The position numbers and the translations under genes are program-made. 64,000 nucleotides of DNA from the NCBI GenBank assembly GCA_020201035.1, contig JAIVHO010000037.1, forward strand, positions 58,810 to 122,809, in the 5' to 3' direction. The notes under the pieces were generated by a model. It searched no databases and was not told the DNA's origin. It saw only the letters and a program-made list of their open reading frames with translations. This document shows positions 9,390 through 19,986 of the stretch, piece by piece (the stretch's first letter is position 1; each line of letters opens with the position of its first letter). The stretch comes from Bacteroidales bacterium. GTDB taxonomy: Bacteria; Bacteroidota; Bacteroidia; Bacteroidales; VadinHA17.

Positions 9390-9500
9390 AATCCACCTTC
9401 GCGTTCCGCTTCGGCGGACGAGAGGGTGTGGTTAAATTCCCCGGGGCTTGCCCCGGAAAGATGGGTCCAGGGCTTGCCCTGGGGCATAATACCATTTATT
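9390..9500 (+). repeat. Interspersed repeat copy 2 (111 bp)
   Basis: Near-identical to 2381-2491. Confidence 0.95.
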
Positions 9501-9629
9501 AGGTCAGATGGAATCGCATAAGCATAACAACATTTCTATCATTTAGTCAACCACCGGGGCAGTAAAGATTATCAGCTATATACCGGACTGTCAATGATTG
9601 TCTGTGAGTTGCCGGGCAGTCAGCTAATA

Positions 9630-12449
9630 TCAGTGAGCCTCAAGCCAGTTACTCCCTGCTCCCCATTCAACAATAAGGGGCACTGCCAGTTCAGTGGCAG
9701 ATGACATCTTCTTAAGCACCATTCCCCTGAGAGAGTCCAAGTCGGCATCCGTTACTTCAAAAACCAGTTCATCATGCACCTGCATAATCATCCTGGCATT
9801 AAGACCTGACGCACTGAGTTCCCTGTCAATATCAATCATTGCTATCTTGATAATATCAGCAGCGGAACCTTGTATGGGAGCGTTAATTGCGTTCCGTTCG
9901 GCGTTACTCCTGAGCAATGCGTTTCTGGAATTTATATCCCTTAGCTCCCTCCTGCGTCCGTAAATAGTTGTAACATAACCCCTCTCCCTTGCTTCTCCTA
10001 TGCACCTGTCCATATACTCTTTTACTCCAGGATAACTCTCAAAATAGCCATCTATCAGCTCTTTTGCCTCTGAGCGACTGATATTTAGACGCTGTGAAAG
10101 ACCGTAGGCTGAGATACCGTATATAATACCAAAGTTGGCTGTCTTGGCCTTTGCCCTCATCTCTCTGGTTACCTCGCGGGGATCAACACCAAAAATCTTT
10201 GATGCAGTGGCAGAGTGAATATCCACCTCCCCCATAAAATCATCAATCATCGCCCTATCGCCGCTTAAATGAGCCATCAGTCTCAGTTCAATCTGGGAAT
10301 AGTCGGCAGCAAAAAACCTGTAGCCACCGGCAGGGATAAATGCTTTTCTGATCTCCCTGCCCCGTTCATCCCTTACCGGGATATTCTGAAGATTGGGATT
10401 GTTTGAGCTAAGTCGTCCCGTTGCCGCCACCGCCTGGTTATATGAGGTGTGAATTCTGCCGGTAGCCTGGTTTACCAGTGCCGGAAGTGCCTCCACGTAA
10501 GTTGAGAGCAGTTTTTTCAGACCCCGGTACTCCAGCACTTTACCAACCACCGGGTGTCTGTGTGTGAGTCGCTGCAGTACCTCCTCGTTGGTTACAAACT
10601 GTCGCGTTTTAGTCTTTCTGGCCTTATCATCCAGCTTTAGCTTAAGAAAAAGAACATCCCCAAGCTGTTTTGGTGATGAGATATTAAACTCTGTTCCTGT
10701 AAGAGCATAAATCTCCCTTTCAAGAGCAATAATATCGGTTCGTAAATCTTCCGCAACTGCCGTGATCTCTCCACTGTTTATCTCTACTCCATGCCGTTCC
10801 ATCCTTGCCAGCACAGGAATAAGAGGCATTTCAATCCTTTGTGCCAGGTCACTCAGGTTCATCTCTTCAAGCATCTTCCCAAACACTCCGGCAAGCTGCC
10901 AGGTAACATCAGCGTCTTCCACTGCATACTCACATACCAGTGTGGGATCAACAGATCTCATGCTCTTCTGGCCCTTTCCTTTCTCACCTATCAGGGACTC
11001 TATCGGAACGGGTTTATATGAGAGATAGTTTTCCGAAAGGAGGTCCATATTATGACGCATATCCGGTTCAATCAGGTAATGGGCGATCATCGTATCAAAC
11101 AGTGGTCCCCTGACCTCAATGCCGTAACCCGCCAGCACCTGGATATCATACTTCAGGTTCTGGCCTGTCTTAGTGATATTTTCATCTTGCAGAAGGGGTA
11201 TAAAGGGCTTCAGCATTTCCGCGGCCTCCTCCTTCTCTTCAGGTATCCACACAAGGTATCCCTTCCCCTTCTCCCATGAAAAGGCAATGGCTACCAGTGA
11301 GGCCTCAAGGGGGTTGATGGATGTTGTCTCAGTATCAAAGCAGAAATTGTTTAGTTGTGACATCCTCTCTGCCAGAGCTGCTGCCTCATTTTTTTCCATG
11401 ATAAGGGTATACTCATGAGGAGTGCTTTCGATATCAGCTGCCTGAGAAACCTTCATACCTCTCTCCTGGGAGCCAAAAAGAGAGCCCTGCTGCGGACCCG
11501 GCGATGATTCCATGGCTGTCCCGGCATCGCTGTCCCCTTCACCATGTTCATCCCCGGTAATTGTGTTGCTTAAGGGAAGCTTTGATGCCATTGACCTGAA
11601 CTCCAGCTCTTCATATATACTCCTTAACTTACCGGCATCAGGCTCACCCCTCAGCATATTCTCCTCACTGAACTCAACGGGCACCCCCGTTTCAATGGTA
11701 ACCAGCCGTTTTGAAAACAGCAGCTTTTCACTGTACTCCCTGATAACCTCCTGCTGCTTACCTTTCAATTCATCACTTCTCTCTATAAGGTTTTCAACCG
11801 ATCCAAACTGAGCTATCAGTTTTCGGGCGGTTTTTGGACCTATGCCCGGAGCTCCGGGCACGTTATCTGCCGTATCACCCATCAGGGCCAGAACATCAAT
11901 CACCTGCAGCGGCTCCTGAACCATAAACTCACTCTTTACCTCCCTTACACCCCATATATCGGCACCGCCACCGGCCCGTGCAGGTTTATATATCAGCACA
12001 TTATCCCGTACCAGCTGAGCAAAGTCCTTGTCGGGGGTCATCATATAGGTAACGAAACCCCTCTCCGAGGCCTGCCATGCTATTGTTCCTATTACATCAT
12101 CAGCCTCAAAGCCATCAACCTGCAGGATCGGTATCCCGAAACCTTCCAGAATAGATTTGATATACGGAACCGCCAGTTTAATATCCTCGGGGGTCGCATC
12201 CCTGTTAGCCTTGTATTCGCTGTATATAACGTGCCTGAAGGTAGGAGTAGGCGGATCAAAGGCAACTGCTATATGAGAGGGGTTCTGCTTCTGCAGCAGC
12301 TCCTCCAGGGTAAGCAGAAAACCGAAAATGGCGGAAGTATTCATTCCCCGGGAGTTGATCCTGGGGTTTTTTATAAAAGCATAATAGGATCTGTATATCA
12401 ACGCATAGGCGTCTAAAAGAAACAGTTTCTTTCCGGGTCTTTCCTGCAT
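9630..12449 (-). CDS. polA: DNA polymerase I
   Basis: 5'-3' exo (KLFLLDAYALIYRSYYAF), 3'-5' exo (FDTETTSINP), polymerase (DYSQIELRLMAHLSGD, QVHDELVFEV). Confidence 0.97.
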   Translation of the reverse strand: MQERPGKKLFLLDAYALIYRSYYAFIKNPRINSRGMNTSAIFGFLLTLEELLQKQNPSHIAVAFDPPTPTFRHVIYSEYKANRDATPEDIKLAVPYIKSILEGFGIPILQVDGFEADDVIGTIAWQASERGFVTYMMTPDKDFAQLVRDNVLIYKPARAGGGADIWGVREVKSEFMVQEPLQVIDVLALMGDTADNVPGAPGIGPKTARKLIAQFGSVENLIERSDELKGKQQEVIREYSEKLLFSKRLVTIETGVPVEFSEENMLRGEPDAGKLRSIYEELEFRSMASKLPLSNTITGDEHGEGDSDAGTAMESSPGPQQGSLFGSQERGMKVSQAADIESTPHEYTLIMEKNEAAALAERMSQLNNFCFDTETTSINPLEASLVAIAFSWEKGKGYLVWIPEEKEEAAEMLKPFIPLLQDENITKTGQNLKYDIQVLAGYGIEVRGPLFDTMIAHYLIEPDMRHNMDLLSENYLSYKPVPIESLIGEKGKGQKSMRSVDPTLVCEYAVEDADVTWQLAGVFGKMLEEMNLSDLAQRIEMPLIPVLARMERHGVEINSGEITAVAEDLRTDIIALEREIYALTGTEFNISSPKQLGDVLFLKLKLDDKARKTKTRQFVTNEEVLQRLTHRHPVVGKVLEYRGLKKLLSTYVEALPALVNQATGRIHTSYNQAVAATGRLSSNNPNLQNIPVRDERGREIRKAFIPAGGYRFFAADYSQIELRLMAHLSGDRAMIDDFMGEVDIHSATASKIFGVDPREVTREMRAKAKTANFGIIYGISAYGLSQRLNISRSEAKELIDGYFESYPGVKEYMDRCIGEARERGYVTTIYGRRRELRDINSRNALLRSNAERNAINAPIQGSAADIIKIAMIDIDRELSASGLNARMIMQVHDELVFEVTDADLDSLRGMVLKKMSSATELAVPLIVEWGAGSNWLEAH

Positions 12450-12477
12450 ATCATCTCTTATTATTCATCATCTCTTG

Positions 12478-12927
12478 TTATTCATTATCAGATGCATACC
12501 ACTCTGCATATGAAGTAGCCGTTTCATAAAGCTTTACACTGAAAAGGGTAATATCAGGGGGTAGAAGAGGTTTTAGCCTGGCAGCTATATCGGCTACAAG
12601 ATTTTCACATGTGGGCTGATAATCTGATACCAAAAGGTTGCCGAAAGCCCTTCTCAGTGCTTCAATACGCTCATTGCTATCGGTACCGCTGATCAGCACC
12701 GTATGATCAAAAATATCCACTATATTCTTTTTTACGATCCTCTTCAGGTCACCGAAGTCGATCACCATCCCTTTCTTCGGATCACCCTTTTTTTCTGAAG
12801 GTTTCCCTGAGATAGTAACGAACAACCTGTAGGAGTGACCGTGGACATTACGGCACGGTCCGTCATAATCAACAAGGGCATGAGCCATTTCAAACCCGAA
12901 CTCCTTTGTTACTCTGATAATGCTCAT
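12478..12927 (-). CDS. queD: 6-pyruvoyl-tetrahydropterin synthase / QueD family
   Basis: GPCRNVHGHSYRLFVTI, IDFGDLKRIV, CENLVADIAARL. Confidence 0.85.
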   Translation of the reverse strand: MSIIRVTKEFGFEMAHALVDYDGPCRNVHGHSYRLFVTISGKPSEKKGDPKKGMVIDFGDLKRIVKKNIVDIFDHTVLISGTDSNERIEALRRAFGNLLVSDYQPTCENLVADIAARLKPLLPPDITLFSVKLYETATSYAEWYASDNE

Positions 12928-13061
12928 GGTATCTTTATTTGGTTACATGCAAAAATAACCATTTAGGGCGAGTTTTACCGGTGCCGGTTCAATTATAAGA
13001 GTATTATCTGTTTAAATGTTATCAATGGTAACTTTTTAACTATTTTTGCACGATTATTTGA

Positions 13062-14321
13062 ATGAATATGAATTTTGAACAATTTGGACTGAACGGGGAG
13101 ATCCTCGATTCGATATCATGGATGGGATTCAAGGATCCAACACCCATACAGCTGCAGGCTATACCAGAGATTATGGCCGGCAGGGACATTATAGGCTGCG
13201 CACAGACCGGCACAGGCAAAACGGCAGCCTTTCTGCTTCCGGTGATGCACAAGCTCACGGCAGGTGTAAGAAAAAATATATCGGCACTGATAATTGTGCC
13301 CACCCGTGAACTCTCGATACAGATTGATCAGCAGATTCAGGGACTTGGATATACAATGGGCGTTACCTCCTGTCCTGTTTACGGGGGCGGGGATGGTGAC
13401 GACTGGGATGTTCAGAAAAAGGCTCTGACCAGCGGAACCGATATAATCGTTGCCACCCCGGGAAAACTTATCTCCCATCTCAATATGGGATATGTTGATT
13501 TCTCGGAACTACGCTACCTTATTCTTGATGAAGCCGACAGAATGCTTGATATAGGTTTTCTGGATGATATCCTCAAGATTATCTCCAACATTCCTGAAAA
13601 GCGTCAGACCCTGATGTTCAGTGCTACCATGGCTCCTAAGATCAGGTCTCTTGCAGGAAAAATACTTTCATCACCGGCCGAGATAAATATTGCCATGTCA
13701 AAGCCGGCCGAGGGAGTGCTGCAGGCAGCCTATCTGGTGTACGAACCACAAAAGGCAGCGCTGCTAACCCATCTGGTGGCAGACAAGCCTGAATACAGCA
13801 GTATACTTATATTCAGTTCCACCAAGAAAAAGGTTACAGAGATTGCCCGCACCCTCAAAAAGAGTTGCCGCGAAACGGAGTGGATCTCGTCGGACCTTGA
13901 TCAGGGAGAACGGGAAGAGGTGCTTCTGAGGTTCAGGGCGCGGAGAACCAGGATTCTGGTTGCAACAGATGTGCTGAGCAGGGGTATTGATATTAAGGAT
14001 ATCAACCTGATTATCAACTACGATGTGCCTCAGGATGCTGAGGATTACGTGCACAGGGTTGGCCGTACAGCAAGAGCCGAAACCACCGGTGTTGCACTTA
14101 CATTTATCAGTCCTGACGATATGTACAGTTTCAACCAGATTGAAAAACTGATTGACCAGACTGTTTATAAGATAGCCCCTCCTGCAGCGATTGGTGAAGG
14201 GCCTGAATGGAAAGTACCTGAAAAGAGAAACGGCTTCCGTAACAAGGCAGGCGGCAAAGGACGGCAGCAGGGACGCTCAGGTTCAGGCAGAACGGGCAAC
14301 AAGGGAACGCGAAACAGTTAA
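13062..14321 (+). CDS. DEAD-box RNA helicase (RhlE-like)
   Basis: AQTGTGKTAAFLLP, DEADRMLDIGF, SATMAP, HRVGRTARA; basic G/R-rich tail. Confidence 0.92.
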   Translation: MNMNFEQFGLNGEILDSISWMGFKDPTPIQLQAIPEIMAGRDIIGCAQTGTGKTAAFLLPVMHKLTAGVRKNISALIIVPTRELSIQIDQQIQGLGYTMGVTSCPVYGGGDGDDWDVQKKALTSGTDIIVATPGKLISHLNMGYVDFSELRYLILDEADRMLDIGFLDDILKIISNIPEKRQTLMFSATMAPKIRSLAGKILSSPAEINIAMSKPAEGVLQAAYLVYEPQKAALLTHLVADKPEYSSILIFSSTKKKVTEIARTLKKSCRETEWISSDLDQGEREEVLLRFRARRTRILVATDVLSRGIDIKDINLIINYDVPQDAEDYVHRVGRTARAETTGVALTFISPDDMYSFNQIEKLIDQTVYKIAPPAAIGEGPEWKVPEKRNGFRNKAGGKGRQQGRSGSGRTGNKGTRNS

Positions 14322-14473
14322 CGCAGCAAATGACGGTCACCGGAACCTGCCGCAACAGGCATACCGGGCAAGTACAAAGGGGGGGGCCGGGAACAATTAA
14401 TATGGTCAGAGTCTGTTGTTGCCGCTGTAAATGAACAAATATCATATTCTGATACTTATAGATATAGAATTAA

Positions 14474-16147
14474 TTGATTAAAATTGTGTCCACAAATAAT
14501 TTAAATGATATGAACGGTTCCATAATGACACTTCCGGGTCTTCTGGAAGAGACATCGGTAAAATATGGCCACAGGCCCGCTTTTGCCTTTGTGGGGGAGA
14601 AGGGATTTACATACAGTGAATTCAGAATCCGTGTATATGCCCTTATAGCCTGGCTTGAGAAGATGGGGATTAAGCGGGGCGACCGTGTGGCAATCCTGAG
14701 TACCAATATGCCTAACTGGCCTCTTGTATACTTTGCAGTTACCTCAATGGAATGTATTGTTGTTCCTATTCTGCACGACTTTAGTGAGGAGGAGATCGAA
14801 AATGTGCTTTTACACTCGGAGACTGAAACAATCTTTGTTTCCTCAACCCTTGAAAAGAAGCTGAAAGATAATAAAGCGGGACTGAAAAACCTTATCCGCA
14901 TAGAGGATTTTACTGTTATCAGGTCCCAAAATGAACCTGAAGCTTTCTCTGAAACCTCGACTCCCGAGGAGGTATACAACAGTAACCCGGATGATCTGGC
15001 AGCGATAATCTATACCTCGGGTACAACTGGTAAATCCAAAGGGGTGATGTTAACCCATATGAATGTCTGTTCCAATGCCGTCGCAGGTAAAAAGATACAG
15101 GAGATCAATGAGAATGACCGTTTTCTTTCGGTTCTTCCTCTTTCACATACCTTTGAGAATACCATTGGAATGTTGATTCCGGTAATGAGCGGTTCTGCCG
15201 TTTACTATCTTACCAAGCCACCTACGGCACCGGTACTTCTTCCTGCACTCAAAGAGATCAGACCTACACTGATGCTTGCCGTACCCCTTATTATTGAAAA
15301 AATATATTTTAGTTCTGTCAGACCCAAACTGACGGGAAGTGCTTTTCTTAAAACATTATATGGTATAGCCCCATTCCGCAAGGTGCTTCATAAAGCTGCA
15401 GGCAAAAAACTTATGGAGACCTTTGGCGGTGAGGTAAAATTCTTTGGGATTGGCGGAGCCAAACTTAACTTCACTGTTGAAAGATTCCTTAAAGAGGGCA
15501 AGTTTCCCTATGCCATCGGTTACGGTTTAACCGAAACCTCTCCTCTGCTGGCAGGCGCCGGACCAACAGAAACAGTGCTTGAGTCAACAGGTAGAGCAGT
15601 TGTAGGTACAGAGCTTAAAATCAATGACCCTGACCCAAAGACCGGCGAAGGCGAGATCTGGGCTAAAGGCCCCAATATCATGAAGGGATACTACAAAGAG
15701 CCTGGTCTTACAGAAGAGGTGCTGACACCTGACGGATGGTTCAGAACAGGCGATCTGGGTCTGTTCAATAAAGAGAACAAGCTATTTATCAAGGGACGGC
15801 TTAAGAATGTAATCATTGGAGCCAGCGGAGAGAACATCTACCCTGAAGAGATTGAATCAATGATAAATAATTTCAAGCATGTTGCTGAGTCACTTGTAAT
15901 TCAACAAAAGGGGAAACTTGTTGCACTGGTGCACATCAACCGCGAAGAACTGGAAGCCAAATACCAGGATATGCGGGATGAGATGAACCGTATTGTTGAA
16001 GAGAAGATCAATGAGATACTGGAGGAGTTACAGTCACAGATAAACATGAGGATAAGCAAATTCGCAAGAATACAGAAAGTTGTTCTGCAGCCTGACCCGT
16101 TTCAGAAGACAGCAACACAAAAGATCAAGCGGTATCTGTATTATTAG
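14474..16147 (+). CDS. Long-chain fatty-acid--CoA ligase / AMP-dependent synthetase
   Basis: IIYTSGTTGKSKGVMLTH, GYGLTETSPLLAG, GWFRTGDLG; start may be ATG 14510. Confidence 0.9.
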   Translation: MIKIVSTNNLNDMNGSIMTLPGLLEETSVKYGHRPAFAFVGEKGFTYSEFRIRVYALIAWLEKMGIKRGDRVAILSTNMPNWPLVYFAVTSMECIVVPILHDFSEEEIENVLLHSETETIFVSSTLEKKLKDNKAGLKNLIRIEDFTVIRSQNEPEAFSETSTPEEVYNSNPDDLAAIIYTSGTTGKSKGVMLTHMNVCSNAVAGKKIQEINENDRFLSVLPLSHTFENTIGMLIPVMSGSAVYYLTKPPTAPVLLPALKEIRPTLMLAVPLIIEKIYFSSVRPKLTGSAFLKTLYGIAPFRKVLHKAAGKKLMETFGGEVKFFGIGGAKLNFTVERFLKEGKFPYAIGYGLTETSPLLAGAGPTETVLESTGRAVVGTELKINDPDPKTGEGEIWAKGPNIMKGYYKEPGLTEEVLTPDGWFRTGDLGLFNKENKLFIKGRLKNVIIGASGENIYPEEIESMINNFKHVAESLVIQQKGKLVALVHINREELEAKYQDMRDEMNRIVEEKINEILEELQSQINMRISKFARIQKVVLQPDPFQKTATQKIKRYLYY

Positions 16148-16208
16148 AATCAACCATCGCAGAAAAGAGCAGGGGCACACGTCAATCAGCAGTTGACCCC
16201 GTAATATA

Positions 16209-16246
16209 CAACAGAGGCTCCTTTTTAATAAGAGGAGCCTCTGTTG
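16209..16246. terminator. Bidirectional intrinsic terminator between convergent genes
   Basis: Perfect 14-bp stem CAACAGAGGCTCCT / AGGAGCCTCTGTTG, 10-nt loop. Confidence 0.85.
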
Positions 16247-16267
16247 TTATAATGAATAATCTCTGTT

Positions 16268-17203
16268 TCAAAACTGCTCAAGGATGGAGATCCTTTTTGA
16301 TATGGGCGGATGAGTAGCAAAAAGTCCGGCCAGGGATACTTTCTTTTTTTCCCCGGGATTCTCAATAAACATCTGGGCCACATCCTTTCTCTTTACAGCC
16401 TCAATAACAGGGTCACCCGATACTTTCCTGAGCGCTGAAGCCAGCGAGTGAGGTTTCCTCGTCAGTTCAGCCGCACCTGCATCAGCCAGATACTCCCGTT
16501 TGCGGGAGAGGGCAAACCTGAAAAGGGTCGTCAGAAGCCATCCAATCCCAGCCAGGGCTATAATAATGATAATGGCCGGGCCGCTGTTCTTATTCCTGCT
16601 ACGGCCTCCTATGGCCCCAAAACGAAGAGATCTGAGAAGGCCTTCAGTAATAAATGCAAATATCCCCACAAAAATTATGGAAATAATCAGCAGTCTGACA
16701 TCCCGGTTGCGTATATGTGTCATCTCATGCGCTATCACAGCCTCAAGCTCATCATCATCAAGTCTTTCAATTATACCTCTTGAGAGAGAGATTGTATAGG
16801 TTTTGCTGCTTATCCCGCTTGCAAATGCATTGAGGCTGTCATCCTCAATTATATTGACTGCCGGCATCTTCATACCTGCGGTCATGGCAACATTCTCAAC
16901 CAGGTTATATACTCTCTTGTTCGCTTTCCTTTCGAGCGGACGGGATCCGGTAGCCTTCTGGATCATTGCAGTATGTGAGAGCCATGCGATTATAAACCAG
17001 ATGATAACACCTGCTGTTATCCATGGGAATACCGAAAGGAAGCCCGTTACAGGATCAGGATTCGTACCATCCCCTGAACTGGTGTTCCAGATAATAAAAA
17101 AGACAAACACTAGACCGAAGAGTACCAGCGGAAAGAGTATCAGCAGCAATACCGAGTTTACATTATTTCTCCAGACCTGCGTCTGGAGGCCTACATATTT
17201 CAT
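16268..17203 (-). CDS. M48-family zinc metalloprotease (HtpX-like)
   Basis: AVIAHEMTHIRNRD (HExxH), TM segments. Confidence 0.9.
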   Translation of the reverse strand: MKYVGLQTQVWRNNVNSVLLLILFPLVLFGLVFVFFIIWNTSSGDGTNPDPVTGFLSVFPWITAGVIIWFIIAWLSHTAMIQKATGSRPLERKANKRVYNLVENVAMTAGMKMPAVNIIEDDSLNAFASGISSKTYTISLSRGIIERLDDDELEAVIAHEMTHIRNRDVRLLIISIIFVGIFAFITEGLLRSLRFGAIGGRSRNKNSGPAIIIIIALAGIGWLLTTLFRFALSRKREYLADAGAAELTRKPHSLASALRKVSGDPVIEAVKRKDVAQMFIENPGEKKKVSLAGLFATHPPISKRISILEQF

Positions 17204-17215
17204 CTTGTTCCTTTT

Positions 17216-17779
17216 CTAACTGAAACTGGCAGATGGCGGCTCTTCCATCTCTACCCGGCGTTCACCGAGATCAAACATGGGCTCCTTACTGAAACCAAAC
17301 ATACCCGCCACAATATTGGAAGGGAAGGATTCAACGGCCACATTAAGCTCTTTGGTTGCAGAGTTAAAAAATCTCCGTACGGCGGCAAGCTTATTCTCCA
17401 CATCACTTATCTCCTCCTGCAGATTCAGGAAGTTCTGATTAGCCTTAAGGTCAGGATAAGCCTCCACTGCAACCTTAATTCCACCAAGGGCCCCTGAAAG
17501 CTGTGATTCAGCAGCAATCTTTTCATTGATTGTACCGGCATTCATAGCCCTGGCTCTGGCCTCTGTTACCTCGGTAAGCAACTCCTTTTCATGCTTCATA
17601 TAGCCTTTAACTGCATCCACAAGCTGTGGAATCAGGTCATGACGCTGCCGAAGCTGCACATCGATATCAGCAAAAGCATTCTCCCTGTTATTCCGCAATC
17701 TGACAAGCCTGTTATAGGCGCCGATAAGGAAAAATGCAAGAACTGCGACAATAATAATAACAATTAGTAGTCCACTCAT
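17216..17779 (-). CDS. lemA: LemA family protein
   Basis: YNRLVRLRNNRENAFADIDVQLRQRHDLIPQLV, paired with M48 protease. Confidence 0.93.
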   Translation of the reverse strand: MSGLLIVIIIVAVLAFFLIGAYNRLVRLRNNRENAFADIDVQLRQRHDLIPQLVDAVKGYMKHEKELLTEVTEARARAMNAGTINEKIAAESQLSGALGGIKVAVEAYPDLKANQNFLNLQEEISDVENKLAAVRRFFNSATKELNVAVESFPSNIVAGMFGFSKEPMFDLGERRVEMEEPPSASFS

Positions 17780-17815
17780 TTTGAATAGTATTTATAACCT
17801 TAAAAATAGGAATAT

Positions 17816-18535
17816 TTAATTAACTTTTGCATTCTCTTCCCTTCCTAATTGCTGAAGTTCATCAGAAAGGTATATGCTCCTGTTCTCCTCTGTTCCTGTT
17901 AGCCAGATCATTGCCCTTGCAACGGTACGGGCATGTATAGCCCTGTAAATTGAGAGTTTCCCTTTCAGGATAAAGCCAAGGGGTATAGCAAGCACCTTAG
18001 CCACTTCCTCAAAAAAACGAAAATCCTCTCTTTTCCCCAGCAACAGGGATGGTCTTGCTATCACCGTACGGTTATATTTCAGCTTTTTGATATCATTCTC
18101 CATCTCTCCCTTAATTCTCCTGTAGAAGTTTTTTGAAGAGGCGTCTGCCCCAAGGGATGAAACAACAGCTATTCTGCCGGCCCCTCTCTTTTTTGCCTCC
18201 GATGCTATTCTCACAACCATGTGCCTGTCTGTCTCCTCCTCCTGTGACACGGATCCTGCTTTACGCAGGGTTGTGCCAATTGCAATATAGACATCATCAC
18301 CCCGCATCTGATCGCTGTAAGATGGAACATCTCTGATATCAGCCAGGTGTTCCACCACCTTGATATGTTCAATATTAAGAGGTCTCCTTGTAAATACCTT
18401 GACAGTGCTGTACCTCATACTGCGTATCAGTTCTTCAACCAGATGCCTTCCTACCAGTCCGGTAGCCCCAAATACCAGGGCTGTTCTGTTTTCCATAATC
18501 TTTCCTTTCGTAAATTTTTCATCAATAACCGTCAA
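17816..18535 (-). CDS. NAD(P)-binding oxidoreductase, short-chain/NmrA-like Rossmann protein
   Basis: ALVFGATGLVGRHLVEEL, VVSSLGADASSKNFYRRIKGEME. Confidence 0.8.
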   Translation of the reverse strand: MTVIDEKFTKGKIMENRTALVFGATGLVGRHLVEELIRSMRYSTVKVFTRRPLNIEHIKVVEHLADIRDVPSYSDQMRGDDVYIAIGTTLRKAGSVSQEEETDRHMVVRIASEAKKRGAGRIAVVSSLGADASSKNFYRRIKGEMENDIKKLKYNRTVIARPSLLLGKREDFRFFEEVAKVLAIPLGFILKGKLSIYRAIHARTVARAMIWLTGTEENRSIYLSDELQQLGREENAKVN

Positions 18536-18636
18536 ACATCCGGAACCATGCTCTGTTCATTACAGCCATTGTCAGGGCAAATATATCAGGTTTTAAATGA
18601 GCACCGGTTCCCGCGGTGAACTGGCAGCACATATTT

Positions 18637-19956
18637 CTATATACCACTGAAATCCACATCATTGAAGAGCATAGATGGAATCTGCCATGATGAATTCAGG
18701 TAAGGGTCATTACCTGTCTCGGCCAGCCTCTTCCATATCTCCTTCATGTTGCCTGAGATATTCATTTCAGATACCGGGTGTAATATTTCCCCGCGCTCAA
18801 TATAAAAACCTTCAATACCGAAGGAGAAGTCGCCGGTAGAGCCATTGCTGTTGCCGCCATTAAATCCGGTAACAAGAACCCCTTTTTGAACCTGCCCTGC
18901 AAGTCCGGAAAAATCATTTTCCCCGTGGCCGAAAATAAGGTTTGAGGTATCTCCTGAATTGGGATTCATCTCCAGCTTTCGGCCATAATAGGTATTTATA
19001 TAGTAATCCTTAAGCACACCTTTTTCTATCATTGTGCGCCTGCGCATTGCCAGTCCCTCGCTGTCAAAATAAGCTGACCCCTGCCCTGATATTACAAAGG
19101 GATCATCTGTTACCGTAAGTGCTTCGGATGCAATCTGTGTCTCCAGTGCATCAATCAGGAAGGAGTTTTTCTGCTGGATTGAGCTGCCATTCATGGCGGT
19201 TATCACCGCTCCCAGGAGTCGGCCCGCAATTCTGTTCTCAACTATCATGGACATACGTCCTGATGCTATTTTACGCTGACCAATCTTACGAATAGCCCGG
19301 TCAAGTGCTTTTTCACCAATACCTTTTCTCTGAAGCCTGTTATAAAAAAGAGAATTCTCACTCCAGTATCCTTCGGGTCGGGCCTCACCGCTCCTAACGG
19401 ATACAGAAGCACCCATCCCAAAAAAGGTATTTGCTTTTTCTCCCCTGAAGCCATTGCTTGTGACCATAAACCTGTTGCTATATCCGTCTGAATATCCTGC
19501 AGATACAGAAATTATTCTCTCGTCACTCCCCGCTATCTCTTTCTCTGCTGCAAATGCTGCATCTATCCGGGTGCGGGGATCTACCGATTCAATTGTCTCA
19601 TCCCACAGTTTAAGATCCGGACCGCCTCCCTGATAGTAGAGGCCCGGGTCAGGAAGAGCCCTCAGCGGATCCTCAGAAAGAAACCGGGTAGCAGACACTG
19701 CCTCCTGAATAAACCTTTTCACCTCCGAGGCATCATCAAGCCTGTTTGTTGAATGGGCAGAAAACTTATTATCGACAAGTAACCTGATTGAGAGTCCCAT
19801 CTGATCTGACTGTTCAAGTTTATCAATTTTGCCCTCCCTTACTTCAACAGCACTGCTTTTACTATCTGATATTATCACTGCCGACTCCTGTGCCCCGCTG
19901 TCAAGGGCTATATTTATGGCCCTTTCGGCCAGTCTCTGTTTTTCCTTTGCTGTCAT
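18637..19956 (-). CDS. TldD/PmbA-family metalloprotease, PmbA-like (cytosolic-type)
   Basis: GTGSFDxEG-like GSAYFDSEGLAMRRRTMIEKGVLKDYYINTYYGRKL, GNSNGSTGDFSFGIEGFYIERGE. Confidence 0.85.
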   Translation of the reverse strand: MTAKEKQRLAERAINIALDSGAQESAVIISDSKSSAVEVREGKIDKLEQSDQMGLSIRLLVDNKFSAHSTNRLDDASEVKRFIQEAVSATRFLSEDPLRALPDPGLYYQGGGPDLKLWDETIESVDPRTRIDAAFAAEKEIAGSDERIISVSAGYSDGYSNRFMVTSNGFRGEKANTFFGMGASVSVRSGEARPEGYWSENSLFYNRLQRKGIGEKALDRAIRKIGQRKIASGRMSMIVENRIAGRLLGAVITAMNGSSIQQKNSFLIDALETQIASEALTVTDDPFVISGQGSAYFDSEGLAMRRRTMIEKGVLKDYYINTYYGRKLEMNPNSGDTSNLIFGHGENDFSGLAGQVQKGVLVTGFNGGNSNGSTGDFSFGIEGFYIERGEILHPVSEMNISGNMKEIWKRLAETGNDPYLNSSWQIPSMLFNDVDFSGI

Positions 19957-19986
19957 TTTTCAATAGTTTTATTTAAAGCCACCTTA

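Noticed and set aside
10762-12416. Multiple plus-strand ORFs inside polA
   Set aside because: Antisense shadow ORFs within a strongly supported coding gene; the same holds for antisense ORFs in mnmG, ade, uvrC, the patatin gene and the E2-like gene.
12928-13061. preQ1-type riboswitch upstream of queD
   Set aside because: No convincing aptamer-like hairpin/pseudoknot could be recognised by eye.
14322-14400. Alternative-frame extension of the helicase C-terminus
   Set aside because: R/G-rich low-complexity tail gives open frames by composition; no evidence for frameshift.
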